Of a stretch of DNA of 64,000 nucleotides, positions 55,122 to 64,000 are shown in pieces. Source of the stretch: an uncultured Gammaproteobacteria bacterium. Lineage in GTDB: Bacteria > Pseudomonadota > Gammaproteobacteria > UBA6429 > Thiohalophilaceae. The position numbers and the translations under genes are program-made. The notes under the pieces were generated by a model, which did no database searches, was not told the DNA's origin, and saw nothing but the letters and a program-made list of their open reading frames with translations. The stretch is taken from assembly GCA_913064945.1 (NCBI GenBank), contig CAJYAN010000006.1, forward strand, positions 62,001 through 126,000. Direction: 5' to 3'. Position 1 is the first letter of the stretch. The number at the start of each line of letters is the position of its first letter.

Positions 55122-56936
55122 TCATCCTGTCGTTATCTGCTTTTGCGCCTGAACACCATCAACGTTAGCCGGCGCAATGCTGGCACATTCGAGGAATATA
55201 CGTGCCGTACAGCTCTGACAGATGGACTTATCAAGCTTTTGAAATATCCCGTGCAGAGCTGCTGACTTGGTACGAAAAATATGATTGGCATCGATTTTAT
55301 CGATCGCATGGCAATCCTCCAGGGATTCCCACAGGCCTGACTTCACATTAATCAGATACAGACCGCCGCCATCAGCCCGGCGTCGCGCGGCCTCATTGGC
55401 CAGGACATCCGCACCGGCGATATCCACAAAACTAATTCCCTGCGCGACAATCGCCAGGTGCTTCTGTTCAGGATGATTTTGCTCCAGCTTCGAAAACTTC
55501 TCACGGATATAAGCAACAGAGCCAAAAAACAACGAGCCATCGATACGCATGATATGCAGTTGTGGACATTCCTGCAAATTCTCCAGCTCACTGGAGAATT
55601 TTCGATTTGGCAGACTGGGGTCCGGTACACGCGTCACCACCCGTGGCCGCGAAGCCCGCATCAGATACAACATTAGTGACAGCAGAATTCCCGCCAGAAT
55701 AGCAAATTCCAGATCCAGAAACAGCGCCGATAAAAAGGTCACCAGAAACGTCGCACGTTCAGAGTTTGTCGAGGCAAAAATATGTTTAATCGCCGGTATA
55801 TCCACCAGGCCAACGGCGACAATGAACAGGATACCGGCCATCGCCGCATTTGGCAGATAGGCCACCAGTGGTGCGATTGCCAGCACAATAAAGATCTCCA
55901 GGGTCCCGGCAATCATGGCGCTCATGGGCGTCTTGGCACCGGCCTGGTAGTTAAGGCTGCTGCGGTTAAACGAACCCGTCGCCACATAGCCGGAGAAAAA
56001 ACTTCCGGCAATATTGGATAATCCCTGACCGATGAATTCCTGATTACCGTCAATGAGCTGACCACTGCGAATCCCCAGCGCGCGGCCAATGGAGACCGCT
56101 TCGGTGAGGGCAAACAGTGTCATCGCCAGTGCGGCCGGGGCAAGGTCGGTAATGGTTTTTAGTGAAAAATCCGGCATTGAAATTGGCGGGAACGTTTGCG
56201 GTAGCGCACCGACTGTCTCGATACCGGTGATGCCTTTACCATACATCAGGTTCAGGATGACTCCCATAATCGTCCCTGTCATAAGCGCCACGATCAGAAA
56301 AGGGATCCTGGGTACAAGACGTTTAACCAGCATACCGGAAATAAACGTGGCCAGAGCAATGGCAAACACATACCCATTGGTATGGGGAATTTGCTGAATA
56401 AAGTGCTCCAGGGTCATAAACAGGTTCCCTTCACGCGGAATGGGCACCCCAAAGAAATTTTTCAGCTGCTTGCTGGCAATCAGAATTGCCGCCCCCGTCG
56501 TAAAACCGACCACGACCGAGTGGGAAATAAAATTGACCAGCGTCCCCATTCTCGAGATCCCCAGGCCAAGCTCAAGCACCCCCACCATAAAGGTCAGTGT
56601 CAGCGCCAGACTGACATACTCAGGGGTCAATGGTTCGGCAAACACACTCAGGGAACTCAGCAACACAATCGATGCAGCGGTCGTCGGTCCCGACATTAAA
56701 TGCCAGGAGGAGCCAAAAAAGGCCGCAATAATAGGCGGGATCATACCGGCATACAGGCCATACTGTGGTGGCATGCCGGCAATCGAGGCAAAGGCTACAG
56801 CCTGTGGCACCACAACAATGGCAACGGTCAGACCTGAAATCAAATCACTCTTGATGGTGCCTGGTGTTACGCGATTTTTCCAGCGTAAAAAAGGCAACAC
56901 ATGTAATAACCACGTAGGGTGATGTTTTGTTGACAT
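55122..56936 (-). CDS. SulP-family anion transporter with STAS domain
   Basis: About 430 residues of membrane helices match the SulP fold (SDLISGLTVAIVVVPQAVAFASIAG, then GPTTAASIVLLSS and QGLSNIAGSFFSGY). A C-terminal STAS domain (residues ~455-570) follows, and a tail with several cysteines (SICQSCTARIFLECAS). Members carry sulfate, bicarbonate or other anions; which one cannot be told. Confidence 0.93.
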   Translation of the reverse strand: MSTKHHPTWLLHVLPFLRWKNRVTPGTIKSDLISGLTVAIVVVPQAVAFASIAGMPPQYGLYAGMIPPIIAAFFGSSWHLMSGPTTAASIVLLSSLSVFAEPLTPEYVSLALTLTFMVGVLELGLGISRMGTLVNFISHSVVVGFTTGAAILIASKQLKNFFGVPIPREGNLFMTLEHFIQQIPHTNGYVFAIALATFISGMLVKRLVPRIPFLIVALMTGTIMGVILNLMYGKGITGIETVGALPQTFPPISMPDFSLKTITDLAPAALAMTLFALTEAVSIGRALGIRSGQLIDGNQEFIGQGLSNIAGSFFSGYVATGSFNRSSLNYQAGAKTPMSAMIAGTLEIFIVLAIAPLVAYLPNAAMAGILFIVAVGLVDIPAIKHIFASTNSERATFLVTFLSALFLDLEFAILAGILLSLMLYLMRASRPRVVTRVPDPSLPNRKFSSELENLQECPQLHIMRIDGSLFFGSVAYIREKFSKLEQNHPEQKHLAIVAQGISFVDIAGADVLANEAARRRADGGGLYLINVKSGLWESLEDCHAIDKIDANHIFRTKSAALHGIFQKLDKSICQSCTARIFLECASIAPANVDGVQAQKQITTG

Positions 56937-57982
56937 TCGATGCTTCCTTCAACTTGTTTCATTAAAATTTTGGCCGTTTCCGGAATCACACTACGCCCTT
57001 GTCGTAACACGGAAACGTCCGCTTTCGATATCAGGGAGGTGACTGTTTTTAAACAAGTCGCTGCAAGGCACCACGGCGATATTGACACGGCTATACACAC
57101 ATTCCCGCGCACAGGACGCCGCGCCGTTCTGCTGTCCAGTGGATACCCCGGTCTGTCGTGCTAACGCCAAATTGTCGCCATGCAAAATACGGCGCATAAA
57201 AGCTTCACCAAAATAAACAGCCGAACACAAATCATTCCAGCCCTGCACGACCAGCTGCTGGCATTTTGAACCCCGCGCAATCACCAATGTCAGACATAGA
57301 AGTTTGACACCACAAAAACTGTCAACGCGGCATCACGCTATCGAAGACTTCGCCGACATCGCATACCTCGGCTACATCGTGATACCAATGCCAACAGGTC
57401 ACTCGATCACGACAACCCCCGAGTCGGCACATCGTCCCGCGCTGGTTTCGTTCCCGCATGTCTGACATACCACCGTGGCTCTATGGCCAATCACGGGCAT
57501 GCCCCAGGTCCTTCGATCACTAGCATCACCTCAAACGACACATTCATGAGGAGGAAGGTGCAGCGACCTACCTATGCTTTGTAAATTTGACTCTCCCTAA
57601 TCACTATTTAGCAAGTATCACGCCAAGAGTGAAAATTCTATAAATCAATAACTTACTGCGATTAATGGGGGTTAGACGGCGAAATGAAAGCGACTACCAC
57701 TGCACCTTTTGTTGTATGCTACATTTTTTGTTGTATTGTTTCTTCGGAGTCAGTCATTCGGTAATGTCATCGACCTGTGGCGAAATACCATCACAGCATG
57801 TCAACGGTGCCTGGTGCCCAGCGACAAGCCCAATGACGCAACAGCGAGGCTCACGCCAGCAAAACTCATCTGTCGCGTGACGGTTTATATAAACCACTTC
57901 CAGAACTGACTTATATATATGATTCTATAGGCCAAATCGGTTAAGATTTCACTTTTAGCTCGAGAGTGATGGTTCCCCCTCT
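56937..57982. other. 1046-base gap between SulP gene and arn operon
   Basis: No gene is supported. Small frames near 57665-57909 (plus) have no start context or family. The promoter of the arn operon should be near 57900-57980, where the sequence becomes AT-rich (TTATATATATGATTCTATAG). A sequence resembling part of a PmrA box (GTTAAG at 57940) has no good second half. Confidence 0.4.
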
Positions 57983-59140
57983 ATGGATACAGGTTTTTTA
58001 CCGTTTTCGCGGCCTTCAATTACGGAAGGTGAGATCAGCAGCGTGGCCGAGGTGCTTCGATCAGGGTGGATTACCACAGGCACCAAGTGTGCAGAATTTG
58101 AGCAATCTTTCAGTGAGGCCATCGGTTGTCGTCACGCCGTCGCCCTGACCTCCGCCACCGCCGGGATGCACCTGACGCTGCATGCCCTGGGAATCGGTCC
58201 GGGCGATGAAGTCATTACCCCATCGCTCACCTGGGTCTCGACGGTCAATATGATCACGGCCTGCGGTGCCACGCCAATTTTCGCCGATGTCGACCGCGAC
58301 AGCCTGATGATCTCGGCAGAGACGGTCGAACCGCTGATGAGTGATCGCACCCGCCTCATCGTGCCGGTCCACTACGCAGGTGCCGCCGTGGAACTCGATC
58401 CACTGCGTCAATTAGCCAGTCAACATGACATCCCCCTGGTAGAAGATGCGGCCCATGCAGTGGGTACGGAATACCTCGACAGAAAAATTGGTGTCGATGG
58501 CCACGTCATCTTTTCCTTTCATCCAATCAAAAATATCACCACCGGTGAAGGTGGAATGTTCTGTACCGATGATCAGGACCTGGCCGACCATATTCGCCGT
58601 CTCCGGTTTCACGGCCTTGGTGTCGATGCCTTTGACCGCCAGAGTCAGGGACGTGCACCACAGGCCGAAGTACAGGAGCCAGGTTTCAAATACAACCTGC
58701 CCGATATGAACGCCGTGCTCGGTATCGGCCAGCTTGCCCGTCTGGGCGAAATGAATCAGCGCCGTGCGGAACTTGCGCGGTTATACTTGTCGAAACTGGC
58801 TGAGATTGAGGCAATACAACCGTTACAGACACCGGCCTCGACCACACGACATGCCTGGCACCTGTTTATTATCCGCCTGGATATCAACAACGTCGGCATG
58901 AGCCGGGATCATTTTATGGCCGAGTTAAAGGCCAAAGGCATTGGCAGCGGTCTGCACTTCAAGGCGGCGCATTTACAGAAGTATTATCGAGAGAATTACC
59001 AGCACGCCTTTTCTCTGCCGGAAACCGAATGGAACTCGGAGCGCATCTGTTCGTTACCGCTGTTTCCGGATATGCGCGACGAAGATGTCATTCGTGTCGT
59101 CGAGGCCATTAAATCAATTTTAAGGAGTCCGTCAACATGA
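57983..59140 (+). CDS. arnB: UDP-4-amino-4-deoxy-L-arabinose aminotransferase
   Basis: ArnB transfers an amino group from glutamate to UDP-4-keto-pentose, making UDP-L-Ara4N. The 385-residue DegT-family PLP enzyme has [42 protein letters not shown] and the PLP lysine in [14 protein letters not shown]. Sequence and operon context both fit ArnB. It is the first gene of arnBCADT; its stop overlaps the arnC ATG. Confidence 0.97.
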   Translation: MDTGFLPFSRPSITEGEISSVAEVLRSGWITTGTKCAEFEQSFSEAIGCRHAVALTSATAGMHLTLHALGIGPGDEVITPSLTWVSTVNMITACGATPIFADVDRDSLMISAETVEPLMSDRTRLIVPVHYAGAAVELDPLRQLASQHDIPLVEDAAHAVGTEYLDRKIGVDGHVIFSFHPIKNITTGEGGMFCTDDQDLADHIRRLRFHGLGVDAFDRQSQGRAPQAEVQEPGFKYNLPDMNAVLGIGQLARLGEMNQRRAELARLYLSKLAEIEAIQPLQTPASTTRHAWHLFIIRLDINNVGMSRDHFMAELKAKGIGSGLHFKAAHLQKYYRENYQHAFSLPETEWNSERICSLPLFPDMRDEDVIRVVEAIKSILRSPST

Positions 59141-60093
59141 GCTCTGTGTATTTGTCATTAGTGATTCCTGTCTATAACGAAGAAGTTAATTTACCCGAGC
59201 TTATTGAGCGTTGCACCAGGACCTGCATCGAGATTGGTAAGACTTATGAAATTGTCCTCGTCGATGATGGCAGCCATGATGAATCCGCATCGATGATTCG
59301 TCAGGCCAGCGAACAACATGCAGAGATCGTCGGCGTGCTACTGAATCGCAATTATGGCCAGCATTCTGCCGTCATGGCCGGGCTGGCCCAGGCCCGTGGT
59401 GAAGTGGTCGTCACCCTTGACGCCGACCTGCAAAATCCACCCGAGGAAGTACCCAACCTGGTTGCTGAGATTGAAAAGGGTTTTGACGTTGTGGGCAGCG
59501 TGCGCCAGTTGCGCCAGGACTCCATGTTTCGCAAGCTCTCTTCCTGGCTGGTCAATAAGGCCGCGCAAATGGCCACGGGGGTCTTAATGCACGACTATGG
59601 CTGTATGCTACGCGCCTACCGCAGGCCCATTATTACCGCCATGCTGCAGTGTCATGAACGCAGTACCTTTATCCCGATTCTGGCAAATATGTTCGCGCAT
59701 AAGACAACCGAGATTCCAGTCAAACACGCCGCCCGTGAAAATGATGAATCAAAATACAGTTTTCTCAAGTTGATCAATCTGCAGTTCGACCTGTTGACCT
59801 CGATGACGACATTCCCCTTGCGTCTGTTGAGCCTGCTCGGCGGCGGTCTGGCAGTGCTGGGCTTTTTTCTCAGCGGTCTGCTGCTACTGATGCGGTTTGT
59901 CTATGGCCCGGAGTGGGCTGCGCAAGGAGTACTGACGGTCTTTTCGATCCTGTTTCTCTTTAGCGGTGTACAACTACTGGCGATGGGGCTGTTGGGCGAA
60001 TACATCGGCCGTATCTATAACGACGTGCGTGCACGACCGCGCTACTTTATTCGAGAAATTGTTTCCCAGCAGACTTCTGCTGAAAATAAATAA
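59137..60093 (+). CDS. arnC: Undecaprenyl-phosphate 4-deoxy-4-formamido-L-arabinose transferase
   Basis: ArnC moves Ara4-formyl-N from UDP to undecaprenyl phosphate at the inner membrane. The 318-residue GT2 enzyme has [23 protein letters not shown] and two C-terminal membrane helices (residues ~235-290). AAGGAG precedes the ATG, which overlaps the arnB stop by four bases. Confidence 0.97.
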   Translation: MSSVYLSLVIPVYNEEVNLPELIERCTRTCIEIGKTYEIVLVDDGSHDESASMIRQASEQHAEIVGVLLNRNYGQHSAVMAGLAQARGEVVVTLDADLQNPPEEVPNLVAEIEKGFDVVGSVRQLRQDSMFRKLSSWLVNKAAQMATGVLMHDYGCMLRAYRRPIITAMLQCHERSTFIPILANMFAHKTTEIPVKHAARENDESKYSFLKLINLQFDLLTSMTTFPLRLLSLLGGGLAVLGFFLSGLLLLMRFVYGPEWAAQGVLTVFSILFLFSGVQLLAMGLLGEYIGRIYNDVRARPRYFIREIVSQQTSAENK

Positions 60094-60153
60094 GCATCAT
60101 TTTAATTTTAATCTGGCCGGGGGATCCGGCGATATAGAAATGGAGAGAGTATT

Positions 60154-62148
60154 ATGAAGATAGTGGTTGCGGCATATCAAAATGTTGGTTGCGAGGGCAT
60201 CGCCGCGCTTATACGCAATGGTTTTGACATCCAGGCCGTGTTTACCTACCCGGACTCTCCGGAAGAAGCCATCTGGTTCTCGTCCGTTGCCGAACTGGCG
60301 GCCGAACACAATATTCCTGTTTATACCCCGGAAGACATCAACCACCCACTATGGGTTGAACGTATCCGCAACCTGAAACCGGATATGATTTTTTCATTTT
60401 ATTACCGTCATATGATCAAACAACCAATCCTCGATATTCCAAAACAGGGTAGTTTCAACTTTCATGGTTCACTGTTACCAAAGTACCGTGGTCGTGCGCC
60501 GATCAACTGGGCCCTGCTAAAAGGTGAAAAAGAAACCGGTGGTACTCTGCACGTCATGAATGCCAAAGCCGATGCCGGTGACATTATTGCGCAGTACAGC
60601 TTCCCGATTGAAGATGATGACACGGCCATAGACCTGCACCGTAAACTGGTCAAAGGTCTGGGGCCTATGCTCGACGAATACCTGCCTCTGATTCGCGATG
60701 GTAAGGCCAAAAGCATTCCGCAAAAAGACGCCGACGCGACTACTTTTGGCCGCCGTACCCCGGCCGATGGCCTGATCGACTGGAGTCAGTCCAATGTCGA
60801 AGTGCGTAATCTCATCCGTGCTGTCACTCATCCCTTCCCCGGCGCGTTCACCTATAGCCGCCAGGACAAGGTGAGTATCTGGAAGACCAAATTGAGCGAC
60901 GTCAGCACAGAAGGCAAAGCACCCGGCACAGTAATATCGACGAATCCCTTACTTGTGGCCTGTGGTAAAGGTGCCCTGGAAATCGTCTCAGCACAAAAAG
61001 ACAATCAGGTCCCCATGAGTGGCACCCAGGTAGGCGGCGTCCTCAGTCTGGTCACCGGCAGTCGTTTTGAGCGTGAATCGGCACGCAGCATGTACAGCAA
61101 ACGCAAGACCCGCGTCCTGATCCTCGGCGTCAACGGCTTTATCGGTAATGCCCTGACCGAACGTCTGTTGCAGGATGGCAATTATGAGGTCCATGGTATG
61201 GATATTAATAGCGATGCCATTGGTCGCCTGCTGCAGGAACCGGATTTCCATTTCCATGAAGGTGACATCTCCATTCATAGTGAATGGATCGAATATCACA
61301 TCAAGAAGTGTGACGTCATTTTACCCTTAGTCGCCATCGCCACGCCGATTGAATATACCCGTAATCCGATACGCGTGTTTGAACTGGACTTTGAGGAAAA
61401 CCTGCGCATCGTGCGTCACTGTGTCAAATACGGCAAGCGGATTATTTTCCCCTCGACCTCTGAAGTCTATGGTATGTGTGATGACCCCGACTTTGATGAA
61501 GACAACTCACGTCTCATTCTCGGTCCGATCAACAAACAGCGCTGGATCTATTCCTGTAGTAAACAATTGCTCGACCGCGTCATCTGGGCCTATGGTAAAT
61601 CACAGGGTCTGAAGTTTACCCTGTTCCGTCCGTTTAACTGGATGGGCCCTCGTCTGGATTCACTGAATTCGGCTCGCATTGGTAGCTCACGCGCCATCAC
61701 CCAGCTGATCCTTAATCTGGTGGAAGGTACACCGATTCAATTGATCGACGGTGGAGCGCAAAAACGCTGTTTCACCCATGTGACTGATGGCGTCGAGTGT
61801 CTGTTCCGTGTCATTGAGAATAAAGACAACGTCTGTGATGGCCAGATAATCAATATCGGTAATCCGGATAACGAGGCCAGCATCCGCGAACTGGCCGAAC
61901 ACCTGACTGAGCTTTTTGAGGCACATCCCCTGCGTAGTCACTTCCCGCCACTGGCTGGCATGCTCGAACTGGAGAGCTTCGCCTATTACGGTGAAGGTTA
62001 CCAGGACGTCCAGCATCGTAAACCGAGTATTCGTAATGCCAAGCGCCTGCTGGACTGGGAGCCGGTAGTTTCAACCAGAGATTCCATTAGCATGACGCTG
62101 GATTATTTTCTCGAGGACTATGTCGCGGAAAAGCAGGCAGAGAAATAG
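60154..62148 (+). CDS. arnA: Bifunctional UDP-Ara4N formyltransferase/UDP-GlcA C4-decarboxylase
   Basis: ArnA oxidatively decarboxylates UDP-glucuronate and formylates UDP-Ara4N. The N-terminal domain (residues 1-304) has the formyltransferase motif [20 protein letters not shown]. The C-terminal SDR domain (residues ~315-664) has [24 protein letters not shown] and [10 protein letters not shown] (Tyr/Lys). The 664-residue length is standard. GGAGAG precedes the ATG. Confidence 0.98.
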   Translation: MKIVVAAYQNVGCEGIAALIRNGFDIQAVFTYPDSPEEAIWFSSVAELAAEHNIPVYTPEDINHPLWVERIRNLKPDMIFSFYYRHMIKQPILDIPKQGSFNFHGSLLPKYRGRAPINWALLKGEKETGGTLHVMNAKADAGDIIAQYSFPIEDDDTAIDLHRKLVKGLGPMLDEYLPLIRDGKAKSIPQKDADATTFGRRTPADGLIDWSQSNVEVRNLIRAVTHPFPGAFTYSRQDKVSIWKTKLSDVSTEGKAPGTVISTNPLLVACGKGALEIVSAQKDNQVPMSGTQVGGVLSLVTGSRFERESARSMYSKRKTRVLILGVNGFIGNALTERLLQDGNYEVHGMDINSDAIGRLLQEPDFHFHEGDISIHSEWIEYHIKKCDVILPLVAIATPIEYTRNPIRVFELDFEENLRIVRHCVKYGKRIIFPSTSEVYGMCDDPDFDEDNSRLILGPINKQRWIYSCSKQLLDRVIWAYGKSQGLKFTLFRPFNWMGPRLDSLNSARIGSSRAITQLILNLVEGTPIQLIDGGAQKRCFTHVTDGVECLFRVIENKDNVCDGQIINIGNPDNEASIRELAEHLTELFEAHPLRSHFPPLAGMLELESFAYYGEGYQDVQHRKPSIRNAKRLLDWEPVVSTRDSISMTLDYFLEDYVAEKQAEK

Positions 62149-62193
62149 ACATGCCGCGATTAATAATGGACTGGCAACGTTTGCGCGTTAGGA

Positions 62194-63105
62194 ATGTCTG
62201 ACAAAACCATCAAAGTCGGCCTGCGGGTTGATGTCGATACCTTTCGTGGCACACGTCTCGGTGTGCCACGTCTGCTGGATATTTTTGCCCGGCATCAGAT
62301 TGCGGCAAGCTTTTTTTTCAGTCTCGGCCCGGACAATATGGGACGACACCTGTGGCGGCTATTGAAGCCGGCTTTTCTAATCAAAATGTTGCGCTCCAAT
62401 GCTGCCAGTCTTTATGGCTGGGATATTCTGCTTGCCGGGACATTCTGGCCGGGGCGTAATATCGGTCGACACCTGGGTAGCATCATCCAGGCTACCGAGT
62501 CGGCGGGCCATGAAGTCGGTCTGCATGCCTGGGACCACCATAAATGGCAAAAGTATGTCGAACACATGTCCGGCCCGCAATGCCGACGAGAAATTGCAAA
62601 GGGCTTTGCGGCCCTGCAAAGCACCATCGGTCATCGTCCCGCCTGTTCCGCCGCGGCAGGCTGGAAGTGTACGGAACAGGTGCTACTGGAAAAAGAGTCC
62701 TTTGGCTTTCGCTACAATAGTGACTGTCGTGGCACCTCTATTTTCCGGCCCGTCATAAATCAGCAACACTGCGCCCCCCAAATTCCCGTGACTCTGCCGA
62801 CATACGATGAGTTGATCGGTCAGAATGGTGTGAGCAACGAAAATTATAATGAAACCATCCTGTCAATGATTAAGCCGAACCAGCTGAATGTACTAACGAT
62901 TCATGCCGAAGTAGAGGGGATTATTTGTGCCGAACTATTTGACGACTTTTTAACACAGGCGCGACAACGAAATATTGAATTTGTCTGCCTACATGAGCTG
63001 TTACCGCCTGACGAAGAAATTGCCGAAGGAACAATCCGTCTTGGTAATCTACCTGGCCGTCAGGGCAGCATGTGTCTACAAGATACGGTATCGTCACTAT
63101 GTTAA
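62194..63105 (+). CDS. arnD: 4-deoxy-4-formamido-L-arabinose-phosphoundecaprenol deformylase
   Basis: ArnD removes the formyl group from lipid-linked Ara4FN. The ~303-residue polysaccharide-deacetylase-family protein aligns well with E. coli ArnD: VGLRVDVDTFRGTRLGVPRL, FFSLGPDNMGRHLWRL, VGLHAWDHHKW, CSAAAGWK and YTIHAEVEG-like LTIHAEVEG. It overlaps the possible upstream start of arnT. Confidence 0.97.
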   Translation: MSDKTIKVGLRVDVDTFRGTRLGVPRLLDIFARHQIAASFFFSLGPDNMGRHLWRLLKPAFLIKMLRSNAASLYGWDILLAGTFWPGRNIGRHLGSIIQATESAGHEVGLHAWDHHKWQKYVEHMSGPQCRREIAKGFAALQSTIGHRPACSAAAGWKCTEQVLLEKESFGFRYNSDCRGTSIFRPVINQQHCAPQIPVTLPTYDELIGQNGVSNENYNETILSMIKPNQLNVLTIHAEVEGIICAELFDDFLTQARQRNIEFVCLHELLPPDEEIAEGTIRLGNLPGRQGSMCLQDTVSSLC

Positions 63106-63176
63106 ACAATCTTTTTAAATTTCAACATCCGGATTCAACGTCAACATCAGGCGCACCGCCCACTGGAGCAGAGCAT

Positions 63177-64000
63177 ATGCGTGTGGCGATGATATTACTC
63201 TTCCTGGCCTACACCATGGTTTATATATTACCCCTCGGGGTTCGCCCCATGGCCACGCCGGATGAGTCACGCTATGCGGAAATACCACGCGAAATGTTGC
63301 AATCAGGTAACTGGGCTGTACCGCATCTGATCGACCTGCGCTACTTCGAAAAGCCTCCAATGGGTTACTGGCTAAATGCTATCTCGATAAAACTACTTGG
63401 TGAAAATAATTTTGCCGTGCGCCTGCCCAGTGCCCTGGCAACCGGCCTGACGGCCTGGTTTATCTGGCTATTATTAAGCCGTGCCGGATATGGACAGCGC
63501 ACCGCATTGACAGCGGCGATGGTGTTTCTCAGTATTGCCGAGGTCCTCATCGTGGGTAATCTCGCTGTGCTGGATAATGCGTTTTCACTTTTTTTAAGTG
63601 CCGGCATGATGTTGTTTTACCTCGCTGCCAGGACGAAGGAAAAGACCGTCACTCAGCGTAACTACCTGCTGGCCAGTGGCCTGCTGTTCGGTCTGGCCTT
63701 TTTATCGAAAGGTTTTCTGGCGATCGCCCTGCCGGGGCTGATCCTGTTACCCTATTGTCTGATACAAAAACGTTTCCGGCTTCTCTTGCAGTCCTCCTGG
63801 TGGGTGGTATTGAGTACCGTGCTCACGGTAATGCCCTGGGCAATCATTATTCATCATCGAGAAGCGGATTTTTGGCATTATTTTATCTGGGAAGAGCATA
63901 TCCGGCGTTTTCTTTCACCCACCGCCCAGCACGCGGCGCCAAACTATGCCTATGTCATGATGCTACCCGCTGCAATGTTTCCATGGCTGGCCTTTATCCC
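63177..64000 (+). CDS. arnT: Undecaprenyl-phospho-Ara4N lipid A transferase (5' part)
   Basis: ArnT transfers L-Ara4N from undecaprenyl phosphate to lipid A on the periplasmic side. This GT83 membrane enzyme runs past the window end; ~275 residues are present, with several hydrophobic helices and the motifs TPDESRYAEIPREML and LRYFEKPPMGYW. The start at 63177 aligns with the E. coli N-terminus and has GGAG eight bases upstream. An in-frame ATG at 63099 overlapping arnD would add 26 residues and is less likely. arnE and arnF would be expected beyond the edge. Confidence 0.95.
   Translation, partial: MRVAMILLFLAYTMVYILPLGVRPMATPDESRYAEIPREMLQSGNWAVPHLIDLRYFEKPPMGYWLNAISIKLLGENNFAVRLPSALATGLTAWFIWLLLSRAGYGQRTALTAAMVFLSIAEVLIVGNLAVLDNAFSLFLSAGMMLFYLAARTKEKTVTQRNYLLASGLLFGLAFLSKGFLAIALPGLILLPYCLIQKRFRLLLQSSWWVVLSTVLTVMPWAIIIHHREADFWHYFIWEEHIRRFLSPTAQHAAPNYAYVMMLPAAMFPWLAFI

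Noticed and set aside
57665-57909. Two overlapping small frames before arnB
   Set aside because: No start context or recognisable domain; both lie in non-coding AT-rich DNA.
57936-57960. PmrA box before arnB
   Set aside because: GTTAAG is present but the second half (ACTTTT or CTTTTA) matches poorly, so I do not call it.

Overview
The window is chromosomal DNA of a gammaproteobacterium. The order kdsA-pyrG-tilS-accA-dnaE-rnhB, the run lpxA-fabZ-lpxD-ompH-bamA-rseP-dxr-cdsA-uppS-frr-pyrH-tsf-rpsB, and map-glnD-dapC-dapD-dapE is the order known from Pseudomonas-like and sulfur-bacterium-like gammaproteobacteria, and the proteins read as close relatives of E. coli and Pseudomonas enzymes. I cannot name the genus from sequence alone. 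No tRNA, rRNA or CRISPR array was recognised.

Region 1 (1-26.4 kb, mostly minus strand) is a core block: KDO synthesis (kdsA, 5' part only), CTP synthase, tRNA lysidine synthetase, acetyl-CoA carboxylase alpha subunit, DNA polymerase III alpha, RNase HII, lipid A synthesis (lpxA, fabZ, lpxD, lpxB), outer-membrane assembly (skp/ompH, bamA, rseP), isoprenoid and lipid carriers (dxr, cdsA, uppS) and the translation genes frr, pyrH, tsf and rpsB. Inside it, on the opposite strand, lies gnnA-gnnB-lpxB. The first two are a dehydrogenase/aminotransferase pair that, by position and family, probably makes the 3-amino sugar nucleotide for lipid A with extra amide-linked acyl chains. Their orientation fits an in-place inversion of a three-gene block.

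Region 2 (26.6-37.2 kb) holds map, the nitrogen sensor glnD, an EamA exporter with a VOC protein, and the lysine/diaminopimelate genes dapC, dapD and dapE with a YffB-type reductase, followed by a histone-deacetylase-family hydrolase. Its intergenic gaps are full of repeats: a 227-bp tandem repeat that runs into the glnD stop codon, a 128-bp repeat duplicated at 260-bp spacing before dapD, and a dispersed ~100-bp element also found between accA and dnaE.

Region 3 (37.2-45 kb) is accessory. An intact REP-associated (Y1/HUH) transposase with terminal inverted repeats is followed by a secreted protein of unknown function, a divergent HTH regulator with a SufR-like cysteine cluster, and a complete multi-cluster [FeFe]-hydrogenase with an added C-terminal NTF2/SnoaL-like domain. 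The hydrogenase sits between two deleted copies of the transposase element that share the same internal deletion. Next come a CelD-type GNAT protein, an unknown partner and a YCII protein. No hydrogenase maturases (HydE, HydF, HydG) are in the window.

Region 4 (45-57 kb) has catalase-peroxidase katG, a membrane PAS-PAS-GGDEF diguanylate cyclase, recQ, a small cytochrome c'-like protein, a ClC-type H+/Cl- antiporter and a SulP anion transporter with STAS domain. Region 5 (58-64 kb) is the arnBCADT operon for adding 4-amino-4-deoxy-L-arabinose to lipid A, cut by the window end within arnT. Together with gnnA/gnnB it points to an extensively modified lipid A.
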